From assembly GCA_002500765.1 (NCBI GenBank), contig DLSX01000071.1, positions 2,928 to 14,620 of the forward strand: a stretch of DNA of 11,693 nucleotides, given 5' to 3'. Source of the stretch: Neorhizobium sp. UBA7851 (GTDB lineage: Bacteria; Pseudomonadota; Alphaproteobacteria; Rhizobiales; Rhizobiaceae). Shown piece after piece: positions 6,344 through 11,693 of the stretch. Made by a program: the position numbers and the translations under genes. The notes under the pieces are model-generated. The model did no database searches, was not told where the DNA came from, and worked only from the letters and a program-made list of their open reading frames with translations. Each line of letters starts with the position of its first letter. Position 1 is the first letter of the stretch.

Positions 6344-6362
6344 CTTGGGCCTGTGGCCCGAG
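6344..6362 (+). terminator. Stem-loop between pip and cimA
   Basis: CTTGGGCC (6344-6351) and GGCCCGAG (6355-6362) pair around a TGT loop, with one G-U pair. It lies 15 bases after the pip stop and 45 bases before the cimA start. AAAACTCAAATA follows rather than a T-run, so it is a weak terminator candidate at best. It may be an mRNA 3'-end stabiliser or part of the cimA leader. Confidence 0.35.
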
Positions 6363-6407
6363 AAAACTCAAATATGGCGAAGCGCCAGCTCCATGGGAGG
6401 AGCATCC

Positions 6408-8024
6408 ATGACCCGAGACCGCATATACCTCTTCGACACGACCCTTCGCGACGGGCAGCAGACGCCCGGTGTAGATTTTTCCGTCGAGGACAAGATTGCG
6501 ATTTCGGCCATGCTGGACGAATTCGGCTTCGATTACATCGAGGGCGGTTATCCCGGCGCCAATCCGACGGACACGGCCTTCTTCACCGAAAAGCGCACGG
6601 TGAAGGCAAAATTCGTTGCCTTCGGCATGACCAAACGGGCAGGCATTTCCACCTCCAACGATCCGGGTCTGGCGACGCTTTTGCAGGCGAAAAGCGATGC
6701 CGTGTGCTTCGTTGCCAAAAGCTGGGACTATCACGTCAAGGTCGCACTCGGCTGCACGAACGAGGAGAACCTAGCCTCCATCCGCGAAAGCGTCGAGGCT
6801 GCAAAGGCCGCGGGCAAGGAGCCGCTGGTCGATTGCGAGCATTTCTTCGACGGCTACAAGGCCAATCCGGACTACGCGCTTGCCTGCGCGCGCACCGCCC
6901 ATGATGCAGGCGCCCGCTGGATCGTCCTGTGCGACACCAATGGAGGAACCCAGCCGAATGAGGTGCGCGCGATCGTTGCTGCTGTCATCGCGGCCGGAAT
7001 CCCGGGCGCGTCGCTCGGCATCCATGCGCATGACGATACCGGCCAGGCGGTCGCCAATTCGCTGGCTGCCATCGAAGCCGGCTGTCGGCAGGTCCAGGGC
7101 ACTCTGAACGGCATCGGCGAACGTTGCGGCAATGCCAATCTGATCACGCTGATCGGCACGCTCTGTCTCAAAGAGGCCTATGCCTCCCGCTACGAGACCG
7201 CGATCGACCCGGAGCGTCTGTCGGGGCTGACACGCCTCTCCCACGCCTTCGACGAGTTGCTCAACCGCTCGCCGAACCACCAGAGCCCTTACGTCGGGGC
7301 ATCTGCCTTCGCCACCAAGGCAGGCATCCATGCCTCCGCACTGCTCAAAGACCCGCGCACCTACGAACACGTAACGCCCGACAGCGTCGGCAACCTGCGC
7401 AAGGTCATGGTGTCGGACCAGGGCGGCAAGTCCAACTTCATCAACGCGCTGAAACGCCGGGGCATCGAGGTTGCCAAGGACGACCCAAAGCTCGACCATC
7501 TGATTTCCATCGTCAAGGAACGCGAGGCCTCCGGTTATGCCTATGAGGGCGCCGACGCGAGTTTCGAACTTCTGGCCCGTCGCACGCTCGGCACGATCCC
7601 GGAATTCTTTTCGATCGACGGTTTTCGCGTCATGGTCGAGCGCCGCTTCGATAGTCTCGGGCGTATCAAGATCGTCTCCGAGGCGGTGGTGAAACTCGTC
7701 ATCGACGGCGCGTCGCATATGTCGGTGGCGGAAGGGGACGGTCCCGTCAACGCACTGGACCTTGCGCTGCGCAAGGACTTTGGAAAATACCAGCACGAGA
7801 TCGACGACCTTGTTCTGGCGGACTTCAAGGTGCGTATCCTCAACGGCGGCACCGAGGCCATCACCCGCGTCCTGATCGAATCCACCGATGGCAGCGGCGT
7901 GCGCTGGTGGACGGTCGGCGTGTCCGAAAACATCATAGACGCCTCATTCCAGGCACTGATGGACTCGGTCATCTACAAGCTGATGAAGAACCGAGAACTG
8001 GCGGGCAGGATTGCGGCGGAGTGA
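6408..8024 (+). CDS. cimA: Citramalate synthase
   Basis: A 538-residue enzyme of the isopropylmalate/homocitrate synthase superfamily, CimA type. It condenses pyruvate with acetyl-CoA to (R)-citramalate, the threonine-independent entry to isoleucine. The catalytic HMGL-like TIM barrel starts with FDTTLRDGQQ (D10, R14, D15) and includes the metal-binding HAHDD (H206, H208) and LNGIGERCGNANL. A linker follows, and a C-terminal LeuA-type allosteric domain occupies about 400-530, where isoleucine-like feedback would act. Length matches the CimA-type group rather than standard LeuA. The ATG at 6408 is preferred over the frame opening at 6345 because homology starts at MTRDRIYLFDTTLRDG and GGGAGGAG lies just upstream. 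LeuA or homocitrate synthase is the main alternative but fits less well. It is separated from pip by 78 bases with a hairpin, so it may have its own promoter. Confidence 0.9.
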   Translation: MTRDRIYLFDTTLRDGQQTPGVDFSVEDKIAISAMLDEFGFDYIEGGYPGANPTDTAFFTEKRTVKAKFVAFGMTKRAGISTSNDPGLATLLQAKSDAVCFVAKSWDYHVKVALGCTNEENLASIRESVEAAKAAGKEPLVDCEHFFDGYKANPDYALACARTAHDAGARWIVLCDTNGGTQPNEVRAIVAAVIAAGIPGASLGIHAHDDTGQAVANSLAAIEAGCRQVQGTLNGIGERCGNANLITLIGTLCLKEAYASRYETAIDPERLSGLTRLSHAFDELLNRSPNHQSPYVGASAFATKAGIHASALLKDPRTYEHVTPDSVGNLRKVMVSDQGGKSNFINALKRRGIEVAKDDPKLDHLISIVKEREASGYAYEGADASFELLARRTLGTIPEFFSIDGFRVMVERRFDSLGRIKIVSEAVVKLVIDGASHMSVAEGDGPVNALDLALRKDFGKYQHEIDDLVLADFKVRILNGGTEAITRVLIESTDGSGVRWWTVGVSENIIDASFQALMDSVIYKLMKNRELAGRIAAE

Positions 8025-8057
8025 GTGGGAAAAGAGGAACATTCCGCTTGCGCCTCC

Positions 8058-8075
8058 GTTGTCAGATATGACAAC
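8058..8075 (+). promoter_or_regulatory. Palindromic operator candidate for the HigBA-like pair
   Basis: GTTGTCA-GATA-TGACAAC is a perfect 7-base inverted repeat around 4 bases, ending 9 bases before the toxin ATG. Its centre (AGATAT/GATATG) could be the -10 element, so a repressor bound here would block transcription. Size and position fit the usual antitoxin autorepression site of type II systems. The palindrome is seen; its role is inferred. Confidence 0.6.
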
Positions 8076-8094
8076 ATCTCCCGATGAGGGAGAT
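8076..8094 (+). promoter_or_regulatory. Hairpin enclosing the toxin start codon
   Basis: ATCTCCC (8076-8082) and GGGAGAT (8088-8094) are perfect 7-base complements with a GATGA loop, and that loop contains the ATG at 8084. It abuts the operator palindrome. It may be a second operator or an RNA hairpin controlling toxin initiation; no Shine-Dalgarno is visible upstream of this ATG. Confidence 0.45.
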
Positions 8095-8419
8095 CGCGTG
8101 GATCAAGGCGGCGCTGAAGGACTTCGGGACATTTCCCGAAGCCGTTCAGGACCGCATGAAAGATGCGCTTGCAATCGCCAGCTTCGGGCAGAAGGCCGAT
8201 ATAGCCAAGCCGATGAAGGGCATGGGCTCCGGCGTGTTCGAGATTGCGCTCCCCTACCGCTCAGATGCTTATCGGGCGATCTATGCGGTGCAATTGGGTG
8301 ATGCGATTTGGGTCATTCACGCGTTCCAGAAGAAATCGACCAAGGGCATTGCGACGCCGCAGAAAGAAATCGACCTGATCAATGCCCGGCTCAAGCGACT
8401 GAAGGAGATGCTCGGATGA
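8084..8419 (+). CDS. HigB/RelE-like toxin, phage Gp49-like family
   Basis: A 111-residue protein of the phage-derived Gp49-like/HigB family (RelE superfamily), whose members usually cleave mRNA on the ribosome. Recognised from MREIAWIKAALKDFGTFPEAV, the central AKPMKGMGSGVFEI (about 41-54), R64 in the AYRAIY strand, the IHAFQKKSTKG motif (F81, K83, K84), and the C-terminal basic helix TPQKEIDLINARLKRLKEM. Basic residues near the C-terminus are the usual RNA-contacting set. Length is typical. The toxin precedes its antitoxin, as in higBA loci, and the two overlap by ATGA at 8416-8419. The start has no Shine-Dalgarno and lies in a hairpin loop, so the message may be near-leaderless or controlled by structure. 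It lies 59 bases after cimA on the same strand, with its own operator candidate. Confidence 0.9.
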   Translation: MREIAWIKAALKDFGTFPEAVQDRMKDALAIASFGQKADIAKPMKGMGSGVFEIALPYRSDAYRAIYAVQLGDAIWVIHAFQKKSTKGIATPQKEIDLINARLKRLKEMLG

Positions 8420-8733
8420 CCGACGACGATATCGAAATTGTCAAAGGTAACGGCAATATCTACACGGACCTTGCTGATCCCGATGCAGATACCAAGCTGA
8501 TGAAAGCCCAGCTTGCCGCTGAAATCATCGCCGCATTGGATCGCCGCAAACTTACGGTACGTGAAGGGGAAAAGCTGATAGGCGTTACTGCGGCAGACCT
8601 GTCCCGCATCAGAAACGCAGATCTTAGCCGCTTCACCATCGATCGGCTCGTCAGGGTTCTGAACGCGCTCGACCGGCGTGTCACAGTAAAGGTCAGCCGG
8701 GTCTCATCGTCAAACCGGACAGCCGCAGCATAA
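8416..8733 (+). CDS. HigA-like antitoxin, XRE-type helix-turn-helix
   Basis: A 105-residue antitoxin partner of the preceding toxin. The N-terminal part (GNGNIYTDLADPDAD, about 11-25) and LMKAQLAAEIIAALDRRKLT are typical of the short HTH antitoxins found with Gp49-like toxins. The DNA-binding helix-turn-helix lies at about 46-84 (TVREGEKLIGVTAADLSRIR, then FTIDRLVRVLNAL). It should bind and neutralise the toxin and repress the operon through the palindrome at 8058-8075. The ATG at 8416 is the right start: the longer open frame upstream only reads the toxin gene in another frame, and the ATGA overlap gives translational coupling. GGAG lies about 10 bases upstream. A Ser/Arg/Ala-rich tail of about 12 residues follows the HTH. 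Confidence 0.9.
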   Translation: MTDDDIEIVKGNGNIYTDLADPDADTKLMKAQLAAEIIAALDRRKLTVREGEKLIGVTAADLSRIRNADLSRFTIDRLVRVLNALDRRVTVKVSRVSSSNRTAAA

Positions 8734-8792
8734 ACCCGACAGCTGTAGAAGATACGCTGGAGACAGCAGCGCGATTTTACCAGTCTGTAGTG

Positions 8793-8827
8793 GTTTGCGG
8801 GCGACGCGTTTCACGCCGCCCGCAAAC
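8793..8827. terminator. Strong stem-loop between convergent genes
   Basis: GTTTGCGGGCG (8793-8803) and CGCCCGCAAAC (8817-8827) are perfect 11-base complements. An inner GCG/CGC extends the stem past a 2-base bulge to a TTTCA loop. It sits between the HigA-like stop (8733) and the convergent hydrolase stop (8837), where a bidirectional terminator is expected. Neither side has a clear T-run, so termination strength is uncertain. The rest of 8734-8836 shows nothing else. Confidence 0.65.
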
Positions 8828-8836
8828 AAAGGCATC

Positions 8837-9733
8837 CTACTTGAGCAAGTTCCGGTCGAGAAAATCGTTCATCAGCGGTGCGATCTCATCGAGCTTGTCT
8901 TCCAGGGCGAAATGGCCGGTGTCGAGGAGATGCAGTTCGGCATCGGGAATATCCCGCAAATAAGGATGCGCGCCTTCCGCCGGGAAGATAAAGTCGTTCT
9001 TGCCCCAGACGATCAGCGCCGGCGGCTGGCGGTCGCGGAAAAACTGCTGGAACTGCGGGTAGAGCGGCACATTGGTGCGGTAATCATAGAACAGGTCGAG
9101 CTGGATATCGTTGTTGCCGGGACGGTCAAGCAGCGCCTGATCCTGCAGCCAGTTGTCGGGGCTGATGCGGGAAATATCCTTCACGCCGTCGGTGTACTGG
9201 AATTTCGTCGCGTCCAGGGTCAGCAATGTCGCCTGGACCTGGCGATCCTTGTCGGAGCCGCTTGCCCAATAGGCCTTGATCGGATCCCAGAATGTCTTCA
9301 GGCCCTCCTCATAGGCATTGCCGTTCTGCACGATCAGTCCAGTCACGCGTTCGGGATGCTTCAGCGCCAGCCGGTAACCGACGGGTGCGCCGTAATCCAT
9401 CACATACATGGCGTAGCTCCTGGCGCCGAGCTGGCCGAGGAGGTCATCGACCATGTCGGCATAATGGGCGAAGCTGTAGGTGAACGTCTTGTGGTCCGGG
9501 GCGTCGCTGTAACCGAAACCCGGATAGTCGGGCGCAATCACGCGGTAGCGGTCGGCAAGCAGCGGGATCAGGTTGCGGAACATATGCGAGGAGGTCGGAA
9601 ACCCGTGCAGGAGGAGCACGACGGGAGCATCCCTGGGGCCGGCTTCGCGATAAAACATGTTGACGCCATCGACGGTGGCGGTGCGGTAATGCACGGTGAC
9701 AGGTGCAGAGGCAGTCTTCTTGAGTTGATTCAT
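8837..9733 (-). CDS. Alpha/beta hydrolase with Asp nucleophile (haloalkane dehalogenase/epoxide hydrolase-like)
   Basis: A 298-residue alpha/beta-fold hydrolase. The oxyanion-hole HGFPTSS is at 43-49 and DYPGFGYSD at 69-77. The nucleophile elbow reads VMDYGAPVG with Asp (D113) where esterases have Ser. The acid is probably D247 in WGKND, and the base is H274 in DTGHFALED. An Asp nucleophile places it with dehalogenases and epoxide hydrolases, which form an alkyl-enzyme ester; here Tyr rather than the usual Trp follows the Asp. A cap domain spans about 140-225. No signal peptide is obvious, so it is probably cytosolic. The ATG at 9733-9731 has GGAG about 9 bases upstream; the open frame continues far upstream only as a shadow of lysR. 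It is divergent from the LysR gene 105 bases away, which probably controls it. Substrate cannot be predicted. Confidence 0.9.
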   Translation of the reverse strand: MNQLKKTASAPVTVHYRTATVDGVNMFYREAGPRDAPVVLLLHGFPTSSHMFRNLIPLLADRYRVIAPDYPGFGYSDAPDHKTFTYSFAHYADMVDDLLGQLGARSYAMYVMDYGAPVGYRLALKHPERVTGLIVQNGNAYEEGLKTFWDPIKAYWASGSDKDRQVQATLLTLDATKFQYTDGVKDISRISPDNWLQDQALLDRPGNNDIQLDLFYDYRTNVPLYPQFQQFFRDRQPPALIVWGKNDFIFPAEGAHPYLRDIPDAELHLLDTGHFALEDKLDEIAPLMNDFLDRNLLK

Positions 9734-9750
9734 TTCAGTTCTCCAAGTTA

Positions 9751-9797
9751 TTGACATTACAATCGAAACTTTCGACGTTGACGCAGGTCGTTCGACC
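9751..9797. promoter_or_regulatory. Divergent control region with LysR-type binding-site candidates
   Basis: The 105-base gap between the hydrolase and lysR holds TCGAAA-C-TTTCGA (9763-9775), a perfect palindrome of the T-N11-A form that LysR regulators bind. A second repeat GGTCG-TT-CGACC follows at 9786-9797. TTGACA at 9751-9756 is a perfect -35 match reading towards lysR, though no good -10 follows at 16-18 bases. On the other strand TGTAAT (9758-9753) resembles a -10 for the hydrolase. The palindrome would thus lie close to both promoters, as expected for autoregulation plus target control. Confidence 0.55.
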
Positions 9798-9838
9798 GGC
9801 GGCATGAGTGTCCGGCAAGGCTGGAAAACGGGGAGACG

Positions 9839-10747
9839 ATGGACCGCATAGAAGCCATGTCGATGCTGATCGAGGTTGCCGACACGGGCAGCTTTTCGGC
9901 CGCCGCCAGGTCGCTCAACGTCCCGGTCACCACGCTTTCCCGCAAAATCTCGGATCTCGAAGCGGCGCTGGGGGCAAAGCTCCTGGTGCGCAGCACCCGC
10001 AGGATCAACCTCACCGATGCCGGCAACAGTTACCTTGCCGCCGCCCGGCGCATCATCGAGCAGGTCGAGGAGGCCGAACGAGAGGCTGCGGGCGAGTTCA
10101 CCGTGCCGAAAGGCCGGCTCACCATCACCGCGCCCATTCAGTTCGGCCAGTTGCATGTGCTTCCGGTCGTCACCGACTTCCTTGCCCGCTTTCCGCAGAT
10201 CGACGTCAGCCTTCTCTTGCAGGATCGGAACCTGCAGCTGGTCGAAGACCATATCGACATGGCCGTGCGCATCGGCCGCTTGCCGGACAGTTCGATGATC
10301 GCGACGGCGATCGGATCTGTCCGCATGGTCGTCTGCGCCAGTCCACGGCTGATCGAGACGCTCGGCATGCCGCAAACCCCGCAGGATCTCGCCCGCCTTC
10401 CCTCGGTCACGATCGAGACCCCGCTGTCGCAACCCGGCTGGCAGTTTCGCGATCCGGACGACCGGTCGCCGTTCTCGGTCTCCCCCACCCCTCGCCTGTC
10501 GGTCACCACGGTCGAGGCCGCATTGCGGGCGGCAACCAGCGATGCCGGCGTCATCCGCCTGTTCCACTATCAGGTCGCCGATGCGGTGAAGGCCGGGGAT
10601 CTCAAGATCATTCTGGAGGATTACGAGGTCGATCCCGTACCGGTGCAGCTCATCCATGCGTCGCGCGGACAGATGCCGCTCAAGATGCGCAGTTTTCTCG
10701 ACTTTGCGGTTCCAAGATTGCGTGCCGTTTTCCCGATCGGTGGTTAG
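9839..10747 (+). CDS. LysR-family transcriptional regulator
   Basis: A 302-residue LysR-type regulator. The N-terminal winged helix-turn-helix covers about 1-60 (MDRIEAMSMLIEVADTGSFS, then AAARSLNVPVTTLSRKISDLE), followed by a linker helix at about 64-85. A periplasmic-binding-like effector domain runs from about 92 to 298 (GRLTITAPIQFGQLHVLPVV onward). Length is standard for the family. The ATG at 9839 has GGGGAG 3 bases upstream, a tight but usable spacing, and MDRIEAM is a common N-terminus in this branch. It is divergent from the hydrolase gene, and the intergenic T-N11-A palindrome is the likely binding site, so the hydrolase is the first candidate target. Its stop overlaps that of the convergent PNPOx-like gene in the shared TTAG (10744-10747). 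The effector is not known. Confidence 0.95.
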   Translation: MDRIEAMSMLIEVADTGSFSAAARSLNVPVTTLSRKISDLEAALGAKLLVRSTRRINLTDAGNSYLAAARRIIEQVEEAEREAAGEFTVPKGRLTITAPIQFGQLHVLPVVTDFLARFPQIDVSLLLQDRNLQLVEDHIDMAVRIGRLPDSSMIATAIGSVRMVVCASPRLIETLGMPQTPQDLARLPSVTIETPLSQPGWQFRDPDDRSPFSVSPTPRLSVTTVEAALRAATSDAGVIRLFHYQVADAVKAGDLKIILEDYEVDPVPVQLIHASRGQMPLKMRSFLDFAVPRLRAVFPIGG

Positions 10748-11376
10748 GCCTCCGTTTCACCCATCCCCGCCCTCGCTTTCAGATCGGCATTTTCCTTTTC
10801 AAGCTCGGCGAGGCGCTGCTGCATCGGGCGCATCGCGGCAGCGATCTCCTGCTCGGTAAAGCGCGGCGTGATATGCTGCGGGCAGTTCCAGTCGAAGGCT
10901 TCCAGCCGCACCTTGAAGATGCGCTCGGCCCTGCCACGGTAACCGGCGTCGGTAACAAGAGCCGTGATGGCCGGGTCCTCGTCCAGCGCCAGCTTTTCGA
11001 CATGTGCGTAGATTTTCAGCCGGGCGCGGCGCGGGTAATCCATCAGGAAAAGGCAGGCCTTGTCGCTGGCGGCCAGATTGCCGGTCGAGATATACTGGCG
11101 ATTGCCGCGGTAATCCGCAAAGGCGAGCGTCCGGTCGTCGACGAATTTGAGAAAGCCCGCAGGGCCGCCGCGATGCTGGATATAGGGCCAGCCTGTCTCT
11201 GAGACCGAGGCCATGTAAAAGCTGTCGCGTTCGGCGATGAAGCCCCGTTCGCTTTCGGTAAAGCGATCCATCTTGCGGTCACCGCCGAAATCCGACCAGA
11301 ACTGATCGACGCCCATTTCGGCTTGGGCGGCCCGCACGCTCGGTGTCGAGGCGATATCCAGAAATCCGTAGGACAT
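10744..11376 (-). CDS. Pyridoxamine 5'-phosphate oxidase-like flavin-binding protein
   Basis: A 210-residue protein of the PNPOx-like split-barrel superfamily; members bind FMN or related flavins, and few have defined substrates. Recognisable stretches are RDSFYMASVSETGWPYIQHRGG (from residue 50), GFLKFVDDRTLAFADYRGNRQ (from 74) and YISTGNL (95-101), then LFLMDYPRRARLKIYAHVE. An unusual feature is the C-terminal heptad-like helix at about 173-203 (MRPMQQRLAELEKENADLKA), a probable coiled coil for dimerisation. The ATG at 11376-11374 is chosen over the longer frame opening at 11454 because GGGAG lies about 9 bases before it and homology begins at MSYGFLDIAS. It is convergent with lysR, sharing TTAG at the stops. 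True PdxH function is unlikely given the divergent sequence. Confidence 0.9.
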   Translation of the reverse strand: MSYGFLDIASTPSVRAAQAEMGVDQFWSDFGGDRKMDRFTESERGFIAERDSFYMASVSETGWPYIQHRGGPAGFLKFVDDRTLAFADYRGNRQYISTGNLAASDKACLFLMDYPRRARLKIYAHVEKLALDEDPAITALVTDAGYRGRAERIFKVRLEAFDWNCPQHITPRFTEQEIAAAMRPMQQRLAELEKENADLKARAGMGETEA

Positions 11377-11409
11377 GGCGTTCTCCCTTGAAACTGAACC
11401 GGGGATCAC

Positions 11410-11486
11410 TGGCGATCCTGTCCGGCTTGTCGGGAGGACTATGCCTCTTTTCACTGATCGCCATAATCAGGTGATTTTGGCGATCA
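11410..11486. promoter_or_regulatory. TGGCGATC half-site cluster with 32-base palindrome upstream of the PNPOx-like gene
   Basis: An imperfect palindrome at 11455-11486 has outer arms TGATCGCCA and TGGCGATCA and inner arms AATCA and TGATT, with 14 of 16 base pairs matching. The octamer TGGCGATC occurs again at 11410-11417, making three copies in 76 bases (one inverted). It lies 79-110 bases upstream of the minus-strand ATG. CATAGT on the minus strand downstream of it could be a -10. It looks like a repressor or activator operator; the protein that binds it is unknown. Confidence 0.5.
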
Positions 11487-11509
11487 TCTCTCCAAAAAAC
11501 GGAGAGATG
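11485..11509. terminator. Stem-loop downstream of the partial minus-strand gene
   Basis: CATCTCTCC (11485-11493) and GGAGAGATG (11501-11509) are perfect 9-base complements with a 7-base A-rich loop. It lies 48 bases after the stop of the minus-strand gene entering from the right, so it may be its terminator or 3' stabiliser. No T-run follows on the minus strand. It touches the 32-base palindrome by two bases. Confidence 0.45.
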
Positions 11510-11557
11510 GATTTCGCGTCGTCATGGTGGCCTGGGCGAGCGGGAGAATGCAGCCGT

Positions 11558-11693
11558 TCACGGCTCGTCGAAGGAAAGCCCCCAGTCTTCCTCGCCGTAC
11601 CATTCCTCGCCTGCCGGCCGCGTCTTCCAGCGCAGGCTTCTCACCTTGCGCAGGCCGCGTGCCCAAAAGGCGGCCTCCAGCCCGGCATGCCGC
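11558..11693 (-). CDS. C-terminal fragment of an unidentified protein (cut by the window edge)
   Basis: The minus strand reads open from the window edge to a TGA at 11560-11558, giving the last 44 residues of a protein. The sequence is rich in Trp, Arg and acidic residues: it includes GLEAAFWARGLRKVRSLRW, then KTRPAGEEWYGEEDWGLSF and ends DEP. The ending EEWYGEEDWGLSFDEP looks protein-like rather than random, and a hairpin follows at a terminator-like distance. I do not recognise the family. It lies upstream of the PNPOx-like gene on the same strand, with about 180 bases between them. An overlapping 60-residue frame in the same region is arginine-rich and judged a shadow. Confidence 0.55.
   Translation of the reverse strand, partial: RHAGLEAAFWARGLRKVRSLRWKTRPAGEEWYGEEDWGLSFDEP

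Noticed and set aside
6771..7796. 341-codon minus-strand frame within cimA
   Set aside because: Antisense shadow of a gene with intact catalytic motifs; no independent signal.
9734..10657. N-terminal extension of the hydrolase frame across lysR
   Set aside because: The hydrolase has a good ATG and Shine-Dalgarno at 9733; the upstream part is the antisense of lysR and contains no hydrolase-like sequence.
9808..11202. 464-codon plus-strand frame spanning lysR and the PNPOx-like gene
   Set aside because: It runs out of frame through lysR and antisense to the PNPOx-like gene, is Arg/His/Pro-rich and has no domain; both real genes have clear family motifs.

Overview
The window looks like chromosomal DNA of an alphaproteobacterium of the order Rhizobiales, most likely Rhizobiaceae (Rhizobium, Agrobacterium, Ensifer or a relative). 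This is inferred from high GC, dense packing, non-ATG starts, a CTTGAC-type -35 element, and protein styles familiar from that group (rhizobial-type GFA proteins, a CimA-type citramalate synthase, a LysR regulator starting MDRIEAM). No rRNA, tRNA, insertion sequence, prophage or CRISPR array was seen.

Layout, left to right. (1) 108-1542, + strand: a short-chain dehydrogenase/reductase and a DedA-family membrane protein with a TTG start. (2) 1543-1770: the cysS leader, with a good promoter candidate and a possible 13-residue, Cys-containing, near-leaderless upstream ORF; then cysS at 1771-3168. (3) 3227-6329, + strand: a chain of six genes (vapB, vapC, three GFA-family paralogs, pip) in which every junction is a 4-base stop/start overlap. 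A VapBC toxin-antitoxin pair is thus locked into one unit with three zinc-type GFA proteins and a proline iminopeptidase. (4) 6408-8024: citramalate synthase. (5) 8084-8733: a second, HigB/HigA-like toxin-antitoxin pair with a perfect palindromic operator candidate and a hairpin around the toxin start codon. It ends at a strong stem-loop shared with the convergent gene. (6) 8837-10747: an alpha/beta hydrolase with an Asp nucleophile (minus strand), divergent from a LysR-type regulator (plus strand), with a T-N11-A palindrome between them. (7) 10744-11376, minus strand: a PNPOx-like flavin-binding protein whose stop codon overlaps that of lysR. Upstream of it is a cluster of TGGCGATC half-sites and hairpins, then the C-terminal end of an unidentified minus-strand gene that runs off the window.

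How the parts may work together: cysS, cimA and pip are housekeeping (tRNA charging, isoleucine precursor, peptide turnover). The accessory interest lies in the vapBC-GFA-pip unit, the second TA pair beyond cimA, and the regulator/hydrolase pair. The GFA family is named for glutathione-dependent formaldehyde activation, but that activity is not established for most members, so the substrate of the three paralogs is left open. Most genes are ordinary. The features most worth checking are the six-gene overlapping chain, the cysS leader, the HigBA start-region structures and the TGGCGATC cluster.
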